Counted from the first letter of the stretch, positions 17,893 through 28,420 are shown. The stretch is DNA of 64,000 bases from Saprospiraceae bacterium (GCA_016718505.1 JADKDE010000004.1:186001-250000), one strand, 5' to 3'. Notes: generated by a model from the letters alone, not told the origin. Numbers and translations are program-made.

Positions 17893-20262
17893 TTAGTTGC
17901 GCAATGGTTTTCCTTTTTCAAGCATGAATTGAATTCTTTCCATGGTTTTAGGTTCACCGCAAAGGCTTAAGAAAGCCTCTCTTTCGATATCTAAGAGATA
18001 TTTTTCAGAAACGCGTGTCGGACCGCTCAAATCTCCACCACATAATACCCATGCTATTTTTTTAGCAATTTTTATATCATGTTCGCTGGCATATTTACCC
18101 AATAGCAGCGAATTTGCCGCCACGTATAGAGAGGCCAGTCCACCTTGTCCTATGACTAGGATGTCTTTCCTAGGGGTAGGAGGGGTATAATTTGAAGCCA
18201 ATTGAAGAACCTCTAACTTCGCTTGATAGATGGCTTCGGCACTATTGACTATGATTCGATCCCGATTTTCCAATAAATATCCATATTTATAAGCTTCGTA
18301 TCCACTTGTAGATACGGCTGCGGTAGCAATGGTTTTGAACTTGTCAATCAAGGTTGGAATCTGAACATCGCCTTCAAAAAAGTGATCGGATGCACGCAAA
18401 GCAAATTCTTTTGTACCTCCACCTCCTGGGATCAATCCAACACCTACCTCTACCAGACCAATATAGGATTCGGCACTCACCACCGCTCTATCACAGTGCA
18501 TAAGCGTCTCACATCCTCCACCGAATACATATCCTTGGGTCGCAATAACCACTGGAATTTTTGAATATCGACACCTCATGGTTGCTTGTTGGAATAAATC
18601 CACTGCCATATTTAATTGATCCCATTCTTGCTGAAAAGCCAACATAGCTATCATCATCAGATTGGCTCCAACCGAAAAGTTTTTGGCATTATTTCCAATG
18701 ACCAAACCTTTCCATTCTCCTTCCTCGGCGATTTTTATAGATTCAAATATTCCCTTTAAGATGCCTTCACCGATTGCATTCATTTTTGATCTAAATTCTA
18801 GGCAAAGCACACCATCTCCTATATCATGTAAGACAATTTCATCGTTTTGGAATACTGGTGGTAAATGTCTATATAAATCGAGAATAATCGATTTCTCAGC
18901 ACCAGGGAGTGTTTTATATTGCTTATCGCTTATGGAATAATAAGTTTTAACGCCATTAAGGGAAGAATAAAAGGACTTAACACCAGATTGAACCATGGTT
19001 TTTACCCAATCGGCAATAGGATATCCAAGTGATTCAGCCGCTTCGATTCCTTTTTCTACGCCGATGATGTCCCAATATTCAAATGGGCCAAAATCCCACG
19101 CAAAGCCATTTTGCAATGCAAAATCTATATTATATAAATCATCAGCAATTTCTGGAATCCTGTTTGATACATAGGAGAATAACGAAGCAAGGGATTCTTT
19201 TACGAGCAAACCTCCGTTGTCAGGGCTTTCAAAGATCGCTTTGATGCGTTTTACTGGATCTTCAATTTGTTTGGCAATAGAAAGCGAACTTAGACTTGAT
19301 TTTACTGGTACGTTATATGTTTTTGTCTTTAGATCTAGTCCTTTGATGATCGATTTTCCTTTCTCATCCTTTTCGTTGGTTTTTTCATAAAAACCTTTTT
19401 GGGTCTTGTCGCCAAGCCAATTATTTTTAAGTAAAAAATCAATATAATCTGGGACGACCAATTTCTGCGCTTCACTGTCGTCTTTGCAATTTTCTTTTAT
19501 GCCCAGTATTACCTTGCTAGCGGTATCTAAGCCAACCAAGTCTGCCAACCTAAATGTACCCGTATTAGGCCTTGCGATGGCTGCTCCTGTTAATTTATCA
19601 ACATCTTCTATGCTGAGTTGATATTTTTCAGTTAATTCGAAAATCTTCGCCATGGCCATTACCCCGACACGATTGCCGATAAAAGCAGGGGTATCTTTGC
19701 AAAGTACTGTCCTTTTACCCAAAATATTTTGACCAAACTCCATCATGAAATGAGTGATGTTCGGATCCGTATATTTACTAGGGATTATTTCTAATAATTT
19801 TAAATATCTAGGTGGATTGAAGAAATGTGTACCTAAAAAATTTGCCTTAAAATCTTCAGATCTGCCTTCAGCCATCATCCAAATGGGGATTCCAGAAGTA
19901 TTAGAACTTACGATGGTTCCTTTTTTGCGGTAGGTTTCGACTTGTTCATAAATTTTTTGCTTTATGTCTAGTCTTTCAACAACGACTTCTATGATCCAAT
20001 CGGCTTCGGATATTTTATGCATATCCTGTTCAAAATTGCCTGTAGTAATATTTTTAGCGAATGAATCTAAATATAGTGGAGCAGGCTTAGCTTTGATAGC
20101 GTTATTTAAAGCATTGTTGGCGATTTGATTGACATCCTTCGCATCTTTTGAAGCCAAATCGAGCATTAATACCTCCAATCCAACATTCGCCAAATGGCAA
20201 GAAATTCCAGATCCCATGATACCAGAACCTAAAACAACAACTTTTTTAATTCTATGTGTCAT
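17893..20262 (-). CDS. fadN: Fused 3-hydroxyacyl-CoA dehydrogenase / enoyl-CoA hydratase
   Basis: This 789-residue beta-oxidation fusion enzyme has the order seen in FadN. The N-terminal NAD-binding fold contains VVLGSGIMGSGI (residues about 9-20). The dehydrogenase domain contains LGTHFFNPPRYLKLLEI and KDTPAFIGNRVG. The C-terminal crotonase part has AKNFSVGANL, FGGGCETLMHCDRAV and VGVGLIPGGGGTKE, which supply the oxyanion hole and catalytic acid. It should hydrate enoyl-CoA and oxidise 3-hydroxyacyl-CoA. Thiolase and acyl-CoA dehydrogenase partners are not in this window; the downstream neighbour is mmsA. Confidence 0.93.
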   Translation of the reverse strand: MTHRIKKVVVLGSGIMGSGISCHLANVGLEVLMLDLASKDAKDVNQIANNALNNAIKAKPAPLYLDSFAKNITTGNFEQDMHKISEADWIIEVVVERLDIKQKIYEQVETYRKKGTIVSSNTSGIPIWMMAEGRSEDFKANFLGTHFFNPPRYLKLLEIIPSKYTDPNITHFMMEFGQNILGKRTVLCKDTPAFIGNRVGVMAMAKIFELTEKYQLSIEDVDKLTGAAIARPNTGTFRLADLVGLDTASKVILGIKENCKDDSEAQKLVVPDYIDFLLKNNWLGDKTQKGFYEKTNEKDEKGKSIIKGLDLKTKTYNVPVKSSLSSLSIAKQIEDPVKRIKAIFESPDNGGLLVKESLASLFSYVSNRIPEIADDLYNIDFALQNGFAWDFGPFEYWDIIGVEKGIEAAESLGYPIADWVKTMVQSGVKSFYSSLNGVKTYYSISDKQYKTLPGAEKSIILDLYRHLPPVFQNDEIVLHDIGDGVLCLEFRSKMNAIGEGILKGIFESIKIAEEGEWKGLVIGNNAKNFSVGANLMMIAMLAFQQEWDQLNMAVDLFQQATMRCRYSKIPVVIATQGYVFGGGCETLMHCDRAVVSAESYIGLVEVGVGLIPGGGGTKEFALRASDHFFEGDVQIPTLIDKFKTIATAAVSTSGYEAYKYGYLLENRDRIIVNSAEAIYQAKLEVLQLASNYTPPTPRKDILVIGQGGLASLYVAANSLLLGKYASEHDIKIAKKIAWVLCGGDLSGPTRVSEKYLLDIEREAFLSLCGEPKTMERIQFMLEKGKPLRN

Positions 20263-20277
20263 ATTTTGATAGTATAA

Positions 20278-21312
20278 TTATTTTTTAAAAAATTTAAAAG
20301 GCATCACCTCGCCATTATTGATATGAAAGACATATACGGAAGAATTCCAATCTCCCACATTTACCATGACCTCGTATGCATTGCCACCTAGAGAAACAAG
20401 ACTTCCTGAGGATATGTTTCGCCCCATGAGATCATAAACATTCAAAGTTGATTCCTTTTTTAGGTCAGATTTCAAAGTCAATCGAATAGTTTGGCTCGAG
20501 GGGATAATTTGACAATTAACGATTTCATTTTTAGGAGAATGAACAAAATCTTTGGTACCAATGATGCATCCAGAGCCCCATGCTCTATCGACAAGTTCAG
20601 GCATAGAAATGTAGGGGTTTTCGTTTCCTTGGTATAAAGCAGCTTCTTGATTCCTGAGTATTTCTTTGGCATCTACGGGATCCAATATATGCCATGCCAA
20701 CAGTGTCGAAACATTTGCTACGTCGGTGATTTCCGATCCAGAATTTTGATACATGGTATAAAAGTAAAATAGCGACCTAGCTACATTGCCTTTATGTGAT
20801 TCTCTTGGTTCAAAGACGGTGCCATTGGATTCACTATATGCATCTATATTACTAGGAGGAATACTGCTTCTGCTGGTGTTCTTATACATCCACTTAGTCG
20901 TACTTCCATCAGGAATATCTGCAAACCTATTATTACCTCTTTCGGTATTCCAATCTTGAAATGAAGGAAATAAATGATGGATATCCGAGATCATAGGATC
21001 TAAACTATTGAATAAAGATTGAGGGATGGTGTGCTCTGTGTTGATAGGATTTGGAAAAGTTATTTCGTTGCCTCTTTGGTTGAACACCTTGAAGCCTCCG
21101 TAAACACACTCGATTGAATCATTAGAATTATCAATGATTGAATACATTTTTTTTCTCGCTTCTGTATAACCCAATGTAACGTGTAAATTATCATAGGTAT
21201 TGGCCTTCAACCATTCCTGCAAGGAGGTACATTGCAAATTAATAGGAGGAACTGCAGCAAAGGCAAAACCCAATAATGAAAATTGAATTAAAACAGCGAA
21301 AAGTATTTTCAT
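20278..21312 (-). CDS. Secreted endonuclease I with T9SS sorting domain
   Basis: This 344-residue protein starts with a signal peptide (MKILFAVLIQFSLLGFAFAA). It carries the endonuclease I (EndA/NucM) His-Me finger core: NTEHTIPQSLF with the catalytic His, SDIHHLFPSF, NTERGNNRF for metal binding, and FEPRESHKGNVARSLFYF. The last 70 or so residues (STLNVYDLMGR through VYVFHINNGE to FKFFKK) form a T9SS type A sorting domain, so the nuclease is exported to the surface or medium, probably to obtain nucleotides or phosphate from DNA. It ends 15 nt before fadN; the pairing may be accidental. Confidence 0.9.
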   Translation of the reverse strand: MKILFAVLIQFSLLGFAFAAVPPINLQCTSLQEWLKANTYDNLHVTLGYTEARKKMYSIIDNSNDSIECVYGGFKVFNQRGNEITFPNPINTEHTIPQSLFNSLDPMISDIHHLFPSFQDWNTERGNNRFADIPDGSTTKWMYKNTSRSSIPPSNIDAYSESNGTVFEPRESHKGNVARSLFYFYTMYQNSGSEITDVANVSTLLAWHILDPVDAKEILRNQEAALYQGNENPYISMPELVDRAWGSGCIIGTKDFVHSPKNEIVNCQIIPSSQTIRLTLKSDLKKESTLNVYDLMGRNISSGSLVSLGGNAYEVMVNVGDWNSSVYVFHINNGEVMPFKFFKK

Positions 21313-21660
21313 AAATAGAAAAAATTATTGTGTAAAGCTAAGATTATTTTTAAAAAAGTATATTACTAAATTGCAATACTCGCCTAGAATTAAGCCCTGA
21401 AATTATTATTTTTTAGAAATAATTAAAAATATAATTATAGAAAAATGCAAATTGTTAGTTTATAAATTAATTAATTGTTAAATAGGCATCATAATATGTC
21501 GTTGGATATCAAAAATTATAAAATAAAGTTAATAAGACTAGGGCAGAGAAGGCAAAACAAAAATCAATCTTTTGCATAAAAGATTTGTTAAAAAAATTAA
21601 CATATCATACCTTTGTCAGGAAATAAAAACATATTAAATATTTCTTAATTTAATATATTA
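21313..21660. other. Gene-free divergent intergenic region before the respiratory operon
   Basis: This AT-rich 348-bp gap separates the minus-strand endonuclease gene from the plus-strand act operon. Apart from the strong promoter at 21584-21615 I see no gene, RNA or clear operator. Confidence 0.6.
21584..21615 (+). promoter_or_regulatory. Consensus Bacteroidota promoter of the act-cox operon
   Basis: TTTG (21584-21587), 20 nt, then TACCTTTG (21608-21615) is a perfect match to TTTG-N19-21-TAnnTTTG. Transcription would begin near 21622, leaving a leader of about 40 nt to actA. Gaps between the following twelve genes are all short, so this may be the only strong promoter for about 15 kb. Confidence 0.7.
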
Positions 21661-23103
21661 ATGATACTTTTGCGATTACTTAAATTAAAGTATGTTCTAA
21701 TGAGGTTAAGCGCATTCAATTTTAAAACAATTATTCTTGGTGCATTTGCATGGATGGTTTTGGTTCCTATCAGTAATGGAGCCGATTTAGCCAAAGGCAA
21801 GACGACTTTTGTTACCTATTGTGCCTCTTGTCACAATAAGAATATGAAAGATAATCTTACCGGTCCAGCTTTGGGTGGTACTGTTGCAAGATGGGCATCT
21901 TTCCCTAAAGAGGATTTATATGCTTGGGTTCGAAACAGTCAAGCATTGATTTCTAAAGGACATCCTAGGGCTACGGAGCTTTGGAATCAATTCAAGCCAA
22001 CGGTGATGACGGCATTCCCCAATCTTACCAATGCTGAGATCGATGATGTCTTAGCTTATATCGAAGATCAATACAAAAATGGCAATAAGCCTGCGGCAAC
22101 TGCTGCAGCTGCTGGGGCAGGTCCCGCTGTAGAAGAGTCCAAGCCAAACTGGCTCATGTATATAATTGGCTTGAGCTTGTTATTGTTGGCCGTATTATTG
22201 TCTAAAGTTGTTTCTAACTTGAATTATCTTTCAGATAAACAAGATGGAGTAACGGCGCCGAAAGAACCCAAATCAATTGTAGAAATTCTAACCTCTAAGT
22301 CTATCATCGGATTTTTATTATTCGTATTGATAGTAGTTGGAGGCTATACAACAGTGAATAATGCCATCGCATTGGGCAGACAGCAAAATTATCAGCCCAA
22401 TCAACCCATTAAATTCTCTCACGCAACTCATGCAGGGACGCACAAAATTGATTGTCAATATTGTCACGATGGTGCCAGAAGAAGTAAGCAATCCGTTATC
22501 CCAGCTGCTAATACGTGTATGAATTGCCATAAAGCAATAAAGACTGGAAGTAAACACGGTACTGAAGAAATTACGAAAATTTATGCTTCTATTGGATTTG
22601 ATCCAAGCACTGATAAATACATTGAAAATTATGATAAATTAAGCCAAGATCAAGTTTCAGGTATTTATAAAAAATGGATAGCTAAGAATATGAGTGCTGA
22701 TGGACAAAAGGCTGATCAGGGATTGGTAGATCACCAGTGGCAAGCAATTAAAACTTCATTGACTTCTGAAGTTAAACCTAAAATTCAAGGACCTATTCAG
22801 TGGGTACGAATTCATAATCTACCTGATCATGCATATTTCAATCACTCTCAACACGTAACCGCTGGAAAGGTTGCTTGTCAGCAGTGTCACGGTAAAGTAG
22901 AAAATATGGAAGTTGTAAAACAGTATGCACCTCTGTCTATGGGATGGTGTATTAACTGTCATAGACAAACAGAAGTAAAATTCAAAGACAACCCTTTCTA
23001 CAATGATTACAAAAAATATCACGAAGAAATAAAATCAGGTAAGAGATCTAAAGTGACGGTCGAAGAAATAGGTGGACTTGAGTGTCAAAAATGTCACTAC
23101 TAA
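21661..23103 (+). CDS. actA: Alternative complex III subunit ActA, hexaheme cytochrome c
   Basis: This 480-residue cytochrome c carries six CxxCH heme sites: 54 (CASCH), 265 (CQYCH), 286 (CMNCH), 406 (CQQCH), 430 (CINCH) and 475 (CQKCH). The first lies in an N-terminal class I cytochrome domain. The other five form the multiheme part after two membrane helices (about 160-185 and 217-235). In alternative complex III, ActA passes electrons from the quinol oxidation site towards cytochrome c or the oxidase. An ATG at 21700 is a possible shorter start with a cleaner signal peptide. It is the first gene of the operon. Confidence 0.92.
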   Translation: MILLRLLKLKYVLMRLSAFNFKTIILGAFAWMVLVPISNGADLAKGKTTFVTYCASCHNKNMKDNLTGPALGGTVARWASFPKEDLYAWVRNSQALISKGHPRATELWNQFKPTVMTAFPNLTNAEIDDVLAYIEDQYKNGNKPAATAAAAGAGPAVEESKPNWLMYIIGLSLLLLAVLLSKVVSNLNYLSDKQDGVTAPKEPKSIVEILTSKSIIGFLLFVLIVVGGYTTVNNAIALGRQQNYQPNQPIKFSHATHAGTHKIDCQYCHDGARRSKQSVIPAANTCMNCHKAIKTGSKHGTEEITKIYASIGFDPSTDKYIENYDKLSQDQVSGIYKKWIAKNMSADGQKADQGLVDHQWQAIKTSLTSEVKPKIQGPIQWVRIHNLPDHAYFNHSQHVTAGKVACQQCHGKVENMEVVKQYAPLSMGWCINCHRQTEVKFKDNPFYNDYKKYHEEIKSGKRSKVTVEEIGGLECQKCHY

Positions 23104-23142
23104 TTTTCATTCAATTATTTTGATAATTACATAAATAATTAT

Positions 23143-26100
23143 ATGTCAGATTTTCAAAACGAAAGCATTTGGGTAAGCTCTGATGATTTGCAAGGAAGCA
23201 AAGAATTTACAGAAACCCTTCAATCAGAATTTCAAAACCTTTCAATAGTAGATAATATTGGAAGTGATTACCATGATCATTCAAGGCGTGATTTTCTGAA
23301 ATATTTAGGATTTAGCGTCGGCGCTGCTACGATAGCTGCAGCTTGTGAAACTCCAGCTAGAAGGGCTTTGCCTTACGTTACAAAACCCGATTCGATTGTT
23401 CCTGGTATTGCCAATTATTATGCATCAAGTTATGTCAGGGGTGGTGATTATTGCCCTATTTTGGTAAAAACCAGAGAAGGACGACCCATCAAAATTGAAG
23501 GAAACAAACAAAACCCTTTTGCAAAAGGCGGTACGTCAGCCAGAGTTCAAGCAGCCGTTTTAGACCTTTATGATAGCAGTAGGTTCCAATTTCCAGGGAG
23601 CATCATGAATAATGCACCTAAAGAAATGGATTGGAACGCATTGGATAAGACAGTAATGTCTAAATTAAATGCAGGATCTACCATTCGGTTGGTTTCACAT
23701 ACCAATATAAGTCCTTCGACCAGAGCTGCAATAAATTTATTTAAATCTAAGTTTCCAAATACAGAATGGGTTCAGTATGATCCCGTTTCAAGTTCGGCAA
23801 TTTTGATGGCCAATGAGAAAAATTTTGGCCAAAGAATGATTCCTGGTTATAGATTCGACAAAGCAGATTGTATAGTTAGTTTTGGGGCTGATTTTTTAGC
23901 AACATGGATTTCTCCGATTGAATACGCAGCTCAATACATACAGAATCGTCAGATCAAAGACGTGAAAAGTGCCCAAATGTCAAGATTTTTCATGGTAGAA
24001 AGCCATATGTCTTACACTGGGTCAAACGCAGATCAAAGGATTTTAATTCGTCCATCTGAGCAAGGTTTAGCCATCGCTAAATTGTTCAATATGGTGGCAG
24101 CTAGTCTCGGTGCAGAACAAGTTTCTGTGAGTGGAAAATTAGCTAATTCAAAATCTGAATCACTTTTAAAATCTGCGGCTGACAATTTGGTGAGTCTAAG
24201 CAGAGCAGGAAAACATAGCTTGGTCGTTTCTGATTCTAACAATACTTCCGAACAAATATTAATAAATAAATTGAATTCTGTTCTTAATAATTATGGACAG
24301 ACGATCGATATGGCCAATATATCATTTCAAAGATCTGGCGTTGATAAAGACATGCTGAATCTTTTGGGAGAAATGAATAGTGGCAAAGTGCAAGCATTAT
24401 TCGTTTTGGGCGATGCCAATCCTTTATTCGAATTGCCGAATGGCAATGATTTCAAAGCTGCTTTTGGTAAAGTTGGTCTTAAGGTAGCAATGGGTACGAG
24501 TCCAAATGAGACTTCTTTGAATTGTAATTATGTAGCACCTACCCATCATTTCCTAGAAACTTGGGATGATGTTCAACCTAAGAGTGGATATTACGGGATC
24601 GTTCAGCCTACAATTGATCCATTGTTTAAAACTAGGAATTTTCAACATTCATTATTGAAATGGGCAGCCGTTGAAGGCACTGATTCAGCTGATTTTTATT
24701 ATAATTTCATCCAAAATCAATGTAAAGCTTCAGTTTTTTCAGGTCAAAGCCAATATAGTAGCTTTCAATCCTTTTGGGATTCAACATTGCATGATGGTTT
24801 CAGTATCAGTTCAAATGAAATCGCTGGTAAAACTGGAAGTTTCGACTTAAGTGGTGCTGCTGGATCTATAACAAAGCCAAGTAGCTCAAAACTTGAACTA
24901 AAGGTTTATGAACAAATCGGAGTTGGTAATGGTACACATTCGAACAATCCTTGGTTGCAAGAATTGCCAGATCCAGTTACGAGAGTCGTGTGGGACAATT
25001 ATCTTCATATTCCAATAAAGTGGAACGAAGCTGGAAAATTCGAATATTTGAATAATCTGGACACAGATGGGGACTTAGTTGATTTGAAAGCAAATGGCGT
25101 GGACTCTAGGATTCCTATTGTAAGACAATTTGGAATGCCAGAAGGTACATGTGCCATTGCCTTGGGGTATGGAAGACAATTGGGTGGAAGAGGAGCAGTT
25201 GGCGTTGGAAAGAACATGAGTATTAGTTTAAAGCGCGATAGCGATGGAAATATTCAGTACTTTGTGACTGGAATTGAGGTTTCTAACAAAGTTGGAAAAG
25301 ACGAACGTTTCGCTTCAGTCCAGCATCACCATACTCTCGGAGTACGAGGCAAGGACCAAGAATCAAACAACGAAGTTATAAATGTCGATGAAAAGACTAT
25401 GATGACTTTGGGAGATGGATTCCAAGGATCTTTGACGAAAAGAACTATTTTGAGAGATGCTAATTTATCCAATTTGCCAGAAAAATCTCAAGCATTAAAG
25501 GAGGAAAGGAAAAAGGCTAAATTTTTAAATGAGCAAACATTATATCCTGATTATAGCGAAGTTTACAATAATGGACACCATTGGGGATTGTCAGTTGATT
25601 TAAATGGTTGTATCGGATGTGGTGCATGCCAAGTTGCTTGCGTTGCTGAAAATAATGTTCCAATCGTAGGTAAAAAAGAAGTCAATAGACACCACGAAAT
25701 GACGTGGATGAGAATCGATAGATATTACTATGGTGATGTTGAAAATCCGAGTGTGGTTTACCAACCTATGATGTGCCAACATTGTGATAATGCGCCATGT
25801 GAAAACGTTTGTCCAGTTGCTGCGACTAACCACAGCGCAGAGGGCTTGAACCAAATGGCTTACAATAGATGCGTAGGTACGAGATATTGTGCCAATAACT
25901 GCCCTTATAAAGTAAGAAGATTTAACTGGTTCGATTATACTACTGCGGATTTATTCCCTAAAAATGAAAATAATCCATTGAAAGGTGATTTACCTTTTTA
26001 TGCAGATAATTTGACTAGAATGGTATTGAATCCCGATGTTACAGTGAGAGCTAGAGGGGTTATCGAAAAATGTAGCATGTGTGTACAAAGAATACAAGAA

Positions 26101-26337
26101 GGAAAATTGTTGGCTAAGCGAGAGAGCCGTCCACTTAGGGATGGTGACATAAAGACAGCATGTCAGACTGCTTGCCCTACAGGAGCCATCATATTCGGGG
26201 ATCAAAACGACCCTAATAGTGAATTGAATAAGAGATGGAATCGAGATACGAATTATTTTGTATTGGAAGAAATCAATGTTAGATCAAAAGTTGGATATCA
26301 AATGAGGATTACCAACAAAATGGAAAGTGAAGTATAA
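23143..26337 (+). CDS. actB: Alternative complex III subunit ActB, molybdopterin-like iron-sulfur protein
   Basis: This 1064-residue fusion has a Tat-like signal (RRDFLKYLGF at 48-57, then a Cys at 68), a large domain homologous to molybdopterin oxidoreductases, and a C-terminal ferredoxin part. The ferredoxin part begins with CIGCGACQVAC (from residue 823), then CQHCDNAPCENVC, CVGTRYCANNCPYK and CSMCVQRI with CQTACPTGA, enough for four iron-sulfur clusters. In known ACIII structures ActB binds clusters but no molybdopterin. It lies between actA and actC in the canonical order. Confidence 0.95.
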   Translation: MSDFQNESIWVSSDDLQGSKEFTETLQSEFQNLSIVDNIGSDYHDHSRRDFLKYLGFSVGAATIAAACETPARRALPYVTKPDSIVPGIANYYASSYVRGGDYCPILVKTREGRPIKIEGNKQNPFAKGGTSARVQAAVLDLYDSSRFQFPGSIMNNAPKEMDWNALDKTVMSKLNAGSTIRLVSHTNISPSTRAAINLFKSKFPNTEWVQYDPVSSSAILMANEKNFGQRMIPGYRFDKADCIVSFGADFLATWISPIEYAAQYIQNRQIKDVKSAQMSRFFMVESHMSYTGSNADQRILIRPSEQGLAIAKLFNMVAASLGAEQVSVSGKLANSKSESLLKSAADNLVSLSRAGKHSLVVSDSNNTSEQILINKLNSVLNNYGQTIDMANISFQRSGVDKDMLNLLGEMNSGKVQALFVLGDANPLFELPNGNDFKAAFGKVGLKVAMGTSPNETSLNCNYVAPTHHFLETWDDVQPKSGYYGIVQPTIDPLFKTRNFQHSLLKWAAVEGTDSADFYYNFIQNQCKASVFSGQSQYSSFQSFWDSTLHDGFSISSNEIAGKTGSFDLSGAAGSITKPSSSKLELKVYEQIGVGNGTHSNNPWLQELPDPVTRVVWDNYLHIPIKWNEAGKFEYLNNLDTDGDLVDLKANGVDSRIPIVRQFGMPEGTCAIALGYGRQLGGRGAVGVGKNMSISLKRDSDGNIQYFVTGIEVSNKVGKDERFASVQHHHTLGVRGKDQESNNEVINVDEKTMMTLGDGFQGSLTKRTILRDANLSNLPEKSQALKEERKKAKFLNEQTLYPDYSEVYNNGHHWGLSVDLNGCIGCGACQVACVAENNVPIVGKKEVNRHHEMTWMRIDRYYYGDVENPSVVYQPMMCQHCDNAPCENVCPVAATNHSAEGLNQMAYNRCVGTRYCANNCPYKVRRFNWFDYTTADLFPKNENNPLKGDLPFYADNLTRMVLNPDVTVRARGVIEKCSMCVQRIQEGKLLAKRESRPLRDGDIKTACQTACPTGAIIFGDQNDPNSELNKRWNRDTNYFVLEEINVRSKVGYQMRITNKMESEV

Positions 26338-26363
26338 ATCATTAATTTGAAATAATAGATTAT

Positions 26364-27815
26364 ATGAGTGTTGTAGTATCGCCTATAAGAGAGCCATTAA
26401 TCGGTGGCAATAAAACGTATCATCAGATCACTGAAGATATATGTGCACCAACAGAAACCACCCCTCCCAAATCGTGGGTAATTGCCTTTATTGCATCAGT
26501 TATTACATTAGCATACGGCTTATTCTGTATTGGTTGGCTGATTTATTTTGGAACAGGTACTTGGAATCTGAATAGAACCATTGGATGGGGTTGGGATATT
26601 ACCAATTTCGTTTGGTGGATCGGTATTGGTCACGCTGGAACCTTGATTTCTGCCATCTTACTTTTGTTTAGACAAAAATGGAGAACAGGAGTAAATAGAG
26701 CAGCAGAGGCCATGACGATATTTGCGGTAATTTGTGCCGCGATATTTCCAGTAATTCACGTAGGTAGAATTTGGGTCGTATTTTACTTTTTCCCTTTACC
26801 GAACACTAGAGGGCCGCTGTGGGTAAACTTCAACTCGCCACTATTATGGGATATTTTTGCGATTTCTACTTATTTCACGGTTTCTTTGTTGTTTTGGTAC
26901 ACTGGTTTGGTTCCAGATTTTGCTACCATCAGAGATAGAGCTTCTGGATTTAGAAAAAAATTGTATCAGTTTTTATCCTTTGGTTGGACAGGATCTGCAA
27001 AACATTGGCAAAGATGGGAGTCTTTATCTCTTGTATTAGCTGGTATTTCTGCACCTCTCGTACTTTCTGTACACACGATTGTAAGTTTTGACTTTGCAAC
27101 CTCAATTATACCTGGTTGGCATACAACCATTTTCCCACCTTATTTCGTTGCGGGAGCGATTTTCTCGGGATTCGCAATGGTTCAAACATTGATGCTTGTC
27201 ACCAGACACGTATTGAAACTAGAGGATTATATTACTGTATCACATATGGAATCAATGAACAAGGTTATTTTGTTCACTGGTACAATGGTAGGCGTTGCTT
27301 ATTTGACAGAGTTATTCATTGCTTGGTATTCAGGTTATGTCTATGAGCAATTTGCCTTTTTAAATAGAGCTACAGGTATTTATTGGTGGTCATATTTTGG
27401 TATGATGACTTGTAATGTACTTTCTCCACAATTATTTTGGTTTAAAAAATTTAGAACCAGCATTTTTTGGACTTTTATTATGTCAATATTTGTGAATATA
27501 GGTATGTGGTTCGAGCGTTTTGTAATCATCGCTACTACATTGGCTAGAGATTATATTCCTTCTTCTTGGTCATATTATACACCATCTTGGGTAGAAATAG
27601 GGATATATGTGGGTACATTTGGATTGTTCTTCACACTGTATTTGGGTTTTTCAAGAGTAGCGCCAGTAGTTGCCATTGCAGAAATTAAAAGTATTTTAAA
27701 ATCTAGTGGTAGTCAGTATGTTAATAGCCACAAAGATAACCATCATCACAATATCAATGAACAACATGCTTTGGATCATCTGACTGCTGAGCACGAAGGA
27801 GAACATCACCATTAA
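26364..27815 (+). CDS. actC: Alternative complex III subunit ActC, NrfD-like quinol-binding membrane protein
   Basis: This 483-residue polytopic protein of the NrfD/PsrC family has about ten membrane helices (such as SWVIAFIASVITLAYGLFCI) and the conserved GIGHAGTLISAILLLFRQKW segment. ActC carries the quinol-oxidising site of the complex. Its C-terminus is a His-rich tail (DNHHHNINEQH, then EGEHHH) that may bind metal or be cytoplasmic. It starts 26 nt after actB. Confidence 0.95.
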   Translation: MSVVVSPIREPLIGGNKTYHQITEDICAPTETTPPKSWVIAFIASVITLAYGLFCIGWLIYFGTGTWNLNRTIGWGWDITNFVWWIGIGHAGTLISAILLLFRQKWRTGVNRAAEAMTIFAVICAAIFPVIHVGRIWVVFYFFPLPNTRGPLWVNFNSPLLWDIFAISTYFTVSLLFWYTGLVPDFATIRDRASGFRKKLYQFLSFGWTGSAKHWQRWESLSLVLAGISAPLVLSVHTIVSFDFATSIIPGWHTTIFPPYFVAGAIFSGFAMVQTLMLVTRHVLKLEDYITVSHMESMNKVILFTGTMVGVAYLTELFIAWYSGYVYEQFAFLNRATGIYWWSYFGMMTCNVLSPQLFWFKKFRTSIFWTFIMSIFVNIGMWFERFVIIATTLARDYIPSSWSYYTPSWVEIGIYVGTFGLFFTLYLGFSRVAPVVAIAEIKSILKSSGSQYVNSHKDNHHHNINEQHALDHLTAEHEGEHHH

Positions 27816-27851
27816 TTTTCATTTTATTTGAAATATTGAATTGCAATTAAT

Positions 27852-28385
27852 ATGTTAAGAAAAAGAAATAAAACGGTAATATATGGTCTGTACAATGACG
27901 AGACAGATCTTTTGGCTGCGGTAAGCAAAGCTAATACCAAGCATTTGGACATTTTTGATGTTTATTCTCCATTTCCAATACATGGGTTAGATCCTTTGTT
28001 GGGATTGGCAGAGTCTAGACTTCACATTGGTGGTTTTATATATGGGCTCTTGGGAACCATTACTGCATTTGGTGGAATGACCTGGATATTTACTAGAGAT
28101 TGGCCCATGATTTTTGGTGGAAAACCTTATTGGTCAGTTCCAGCATTTATTCCAATTACATTCGAATTGACTGTTTTGTTTGCATCTATTGGCATGGTTG
28201 TAACATTCTATACAATATGTGGCTTGGGCCCAGGGGTAAACAATACCATTCTTGATGAACGAACTTCTGATGATAAGTTTGCTTTGGCTTTTGATTTAGG
28301 AAGTTTGAACAACGATAAAGTGGATAGCTTAAGGAGTTTCCTTAAAGAATCTGGCGCAGGCGAAATTCACATTAAGGATATTTAA
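27852..28385 (+). CDS. actD: Alternative complex III subunit ActD (DUF3341)
   Basis: This encodes 177 residues with the DUF3341 signature: an N-terminal soluble part (YGLYNDETDLLAAVSKANTK, then DVYSPFPIHGLDPLLGL) and two membrane helices (GFIYGLLGTITAFGGMTWIF and TFELTVLFASIGMVVTFYTI). ActD is a peripheral membrane subunit that packs against ActB and ActC. The position between actC and actE is canonical. Confidence 0.93.
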   Translation: MLRKRNKTVIYGLYNDETDLLAAVSKANTKHLDIFDVYSPFPIHGLDPLLGLAESRLHIGGFIYGLLGTITAFGGMTWIFTRDWPMIFGGKPYWSVPAFIPITFELTVLFASIGMVVTFYTICGLGPGVNNTILDERTSDDKFALAFDLGSLNNDKVDSLRSFLKESGAGEIHIKDI

Positions 28386-28420
28386 TTTTTAAGAAAAATT
28401 ATCAATTTAAATAATTCACA

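Noticed and set aside
25005..26205. Minus-strand ORFs inside actB
   Set aside because: They are antisense to a strongly conserved iron-sulfur protein and contain no known motif.
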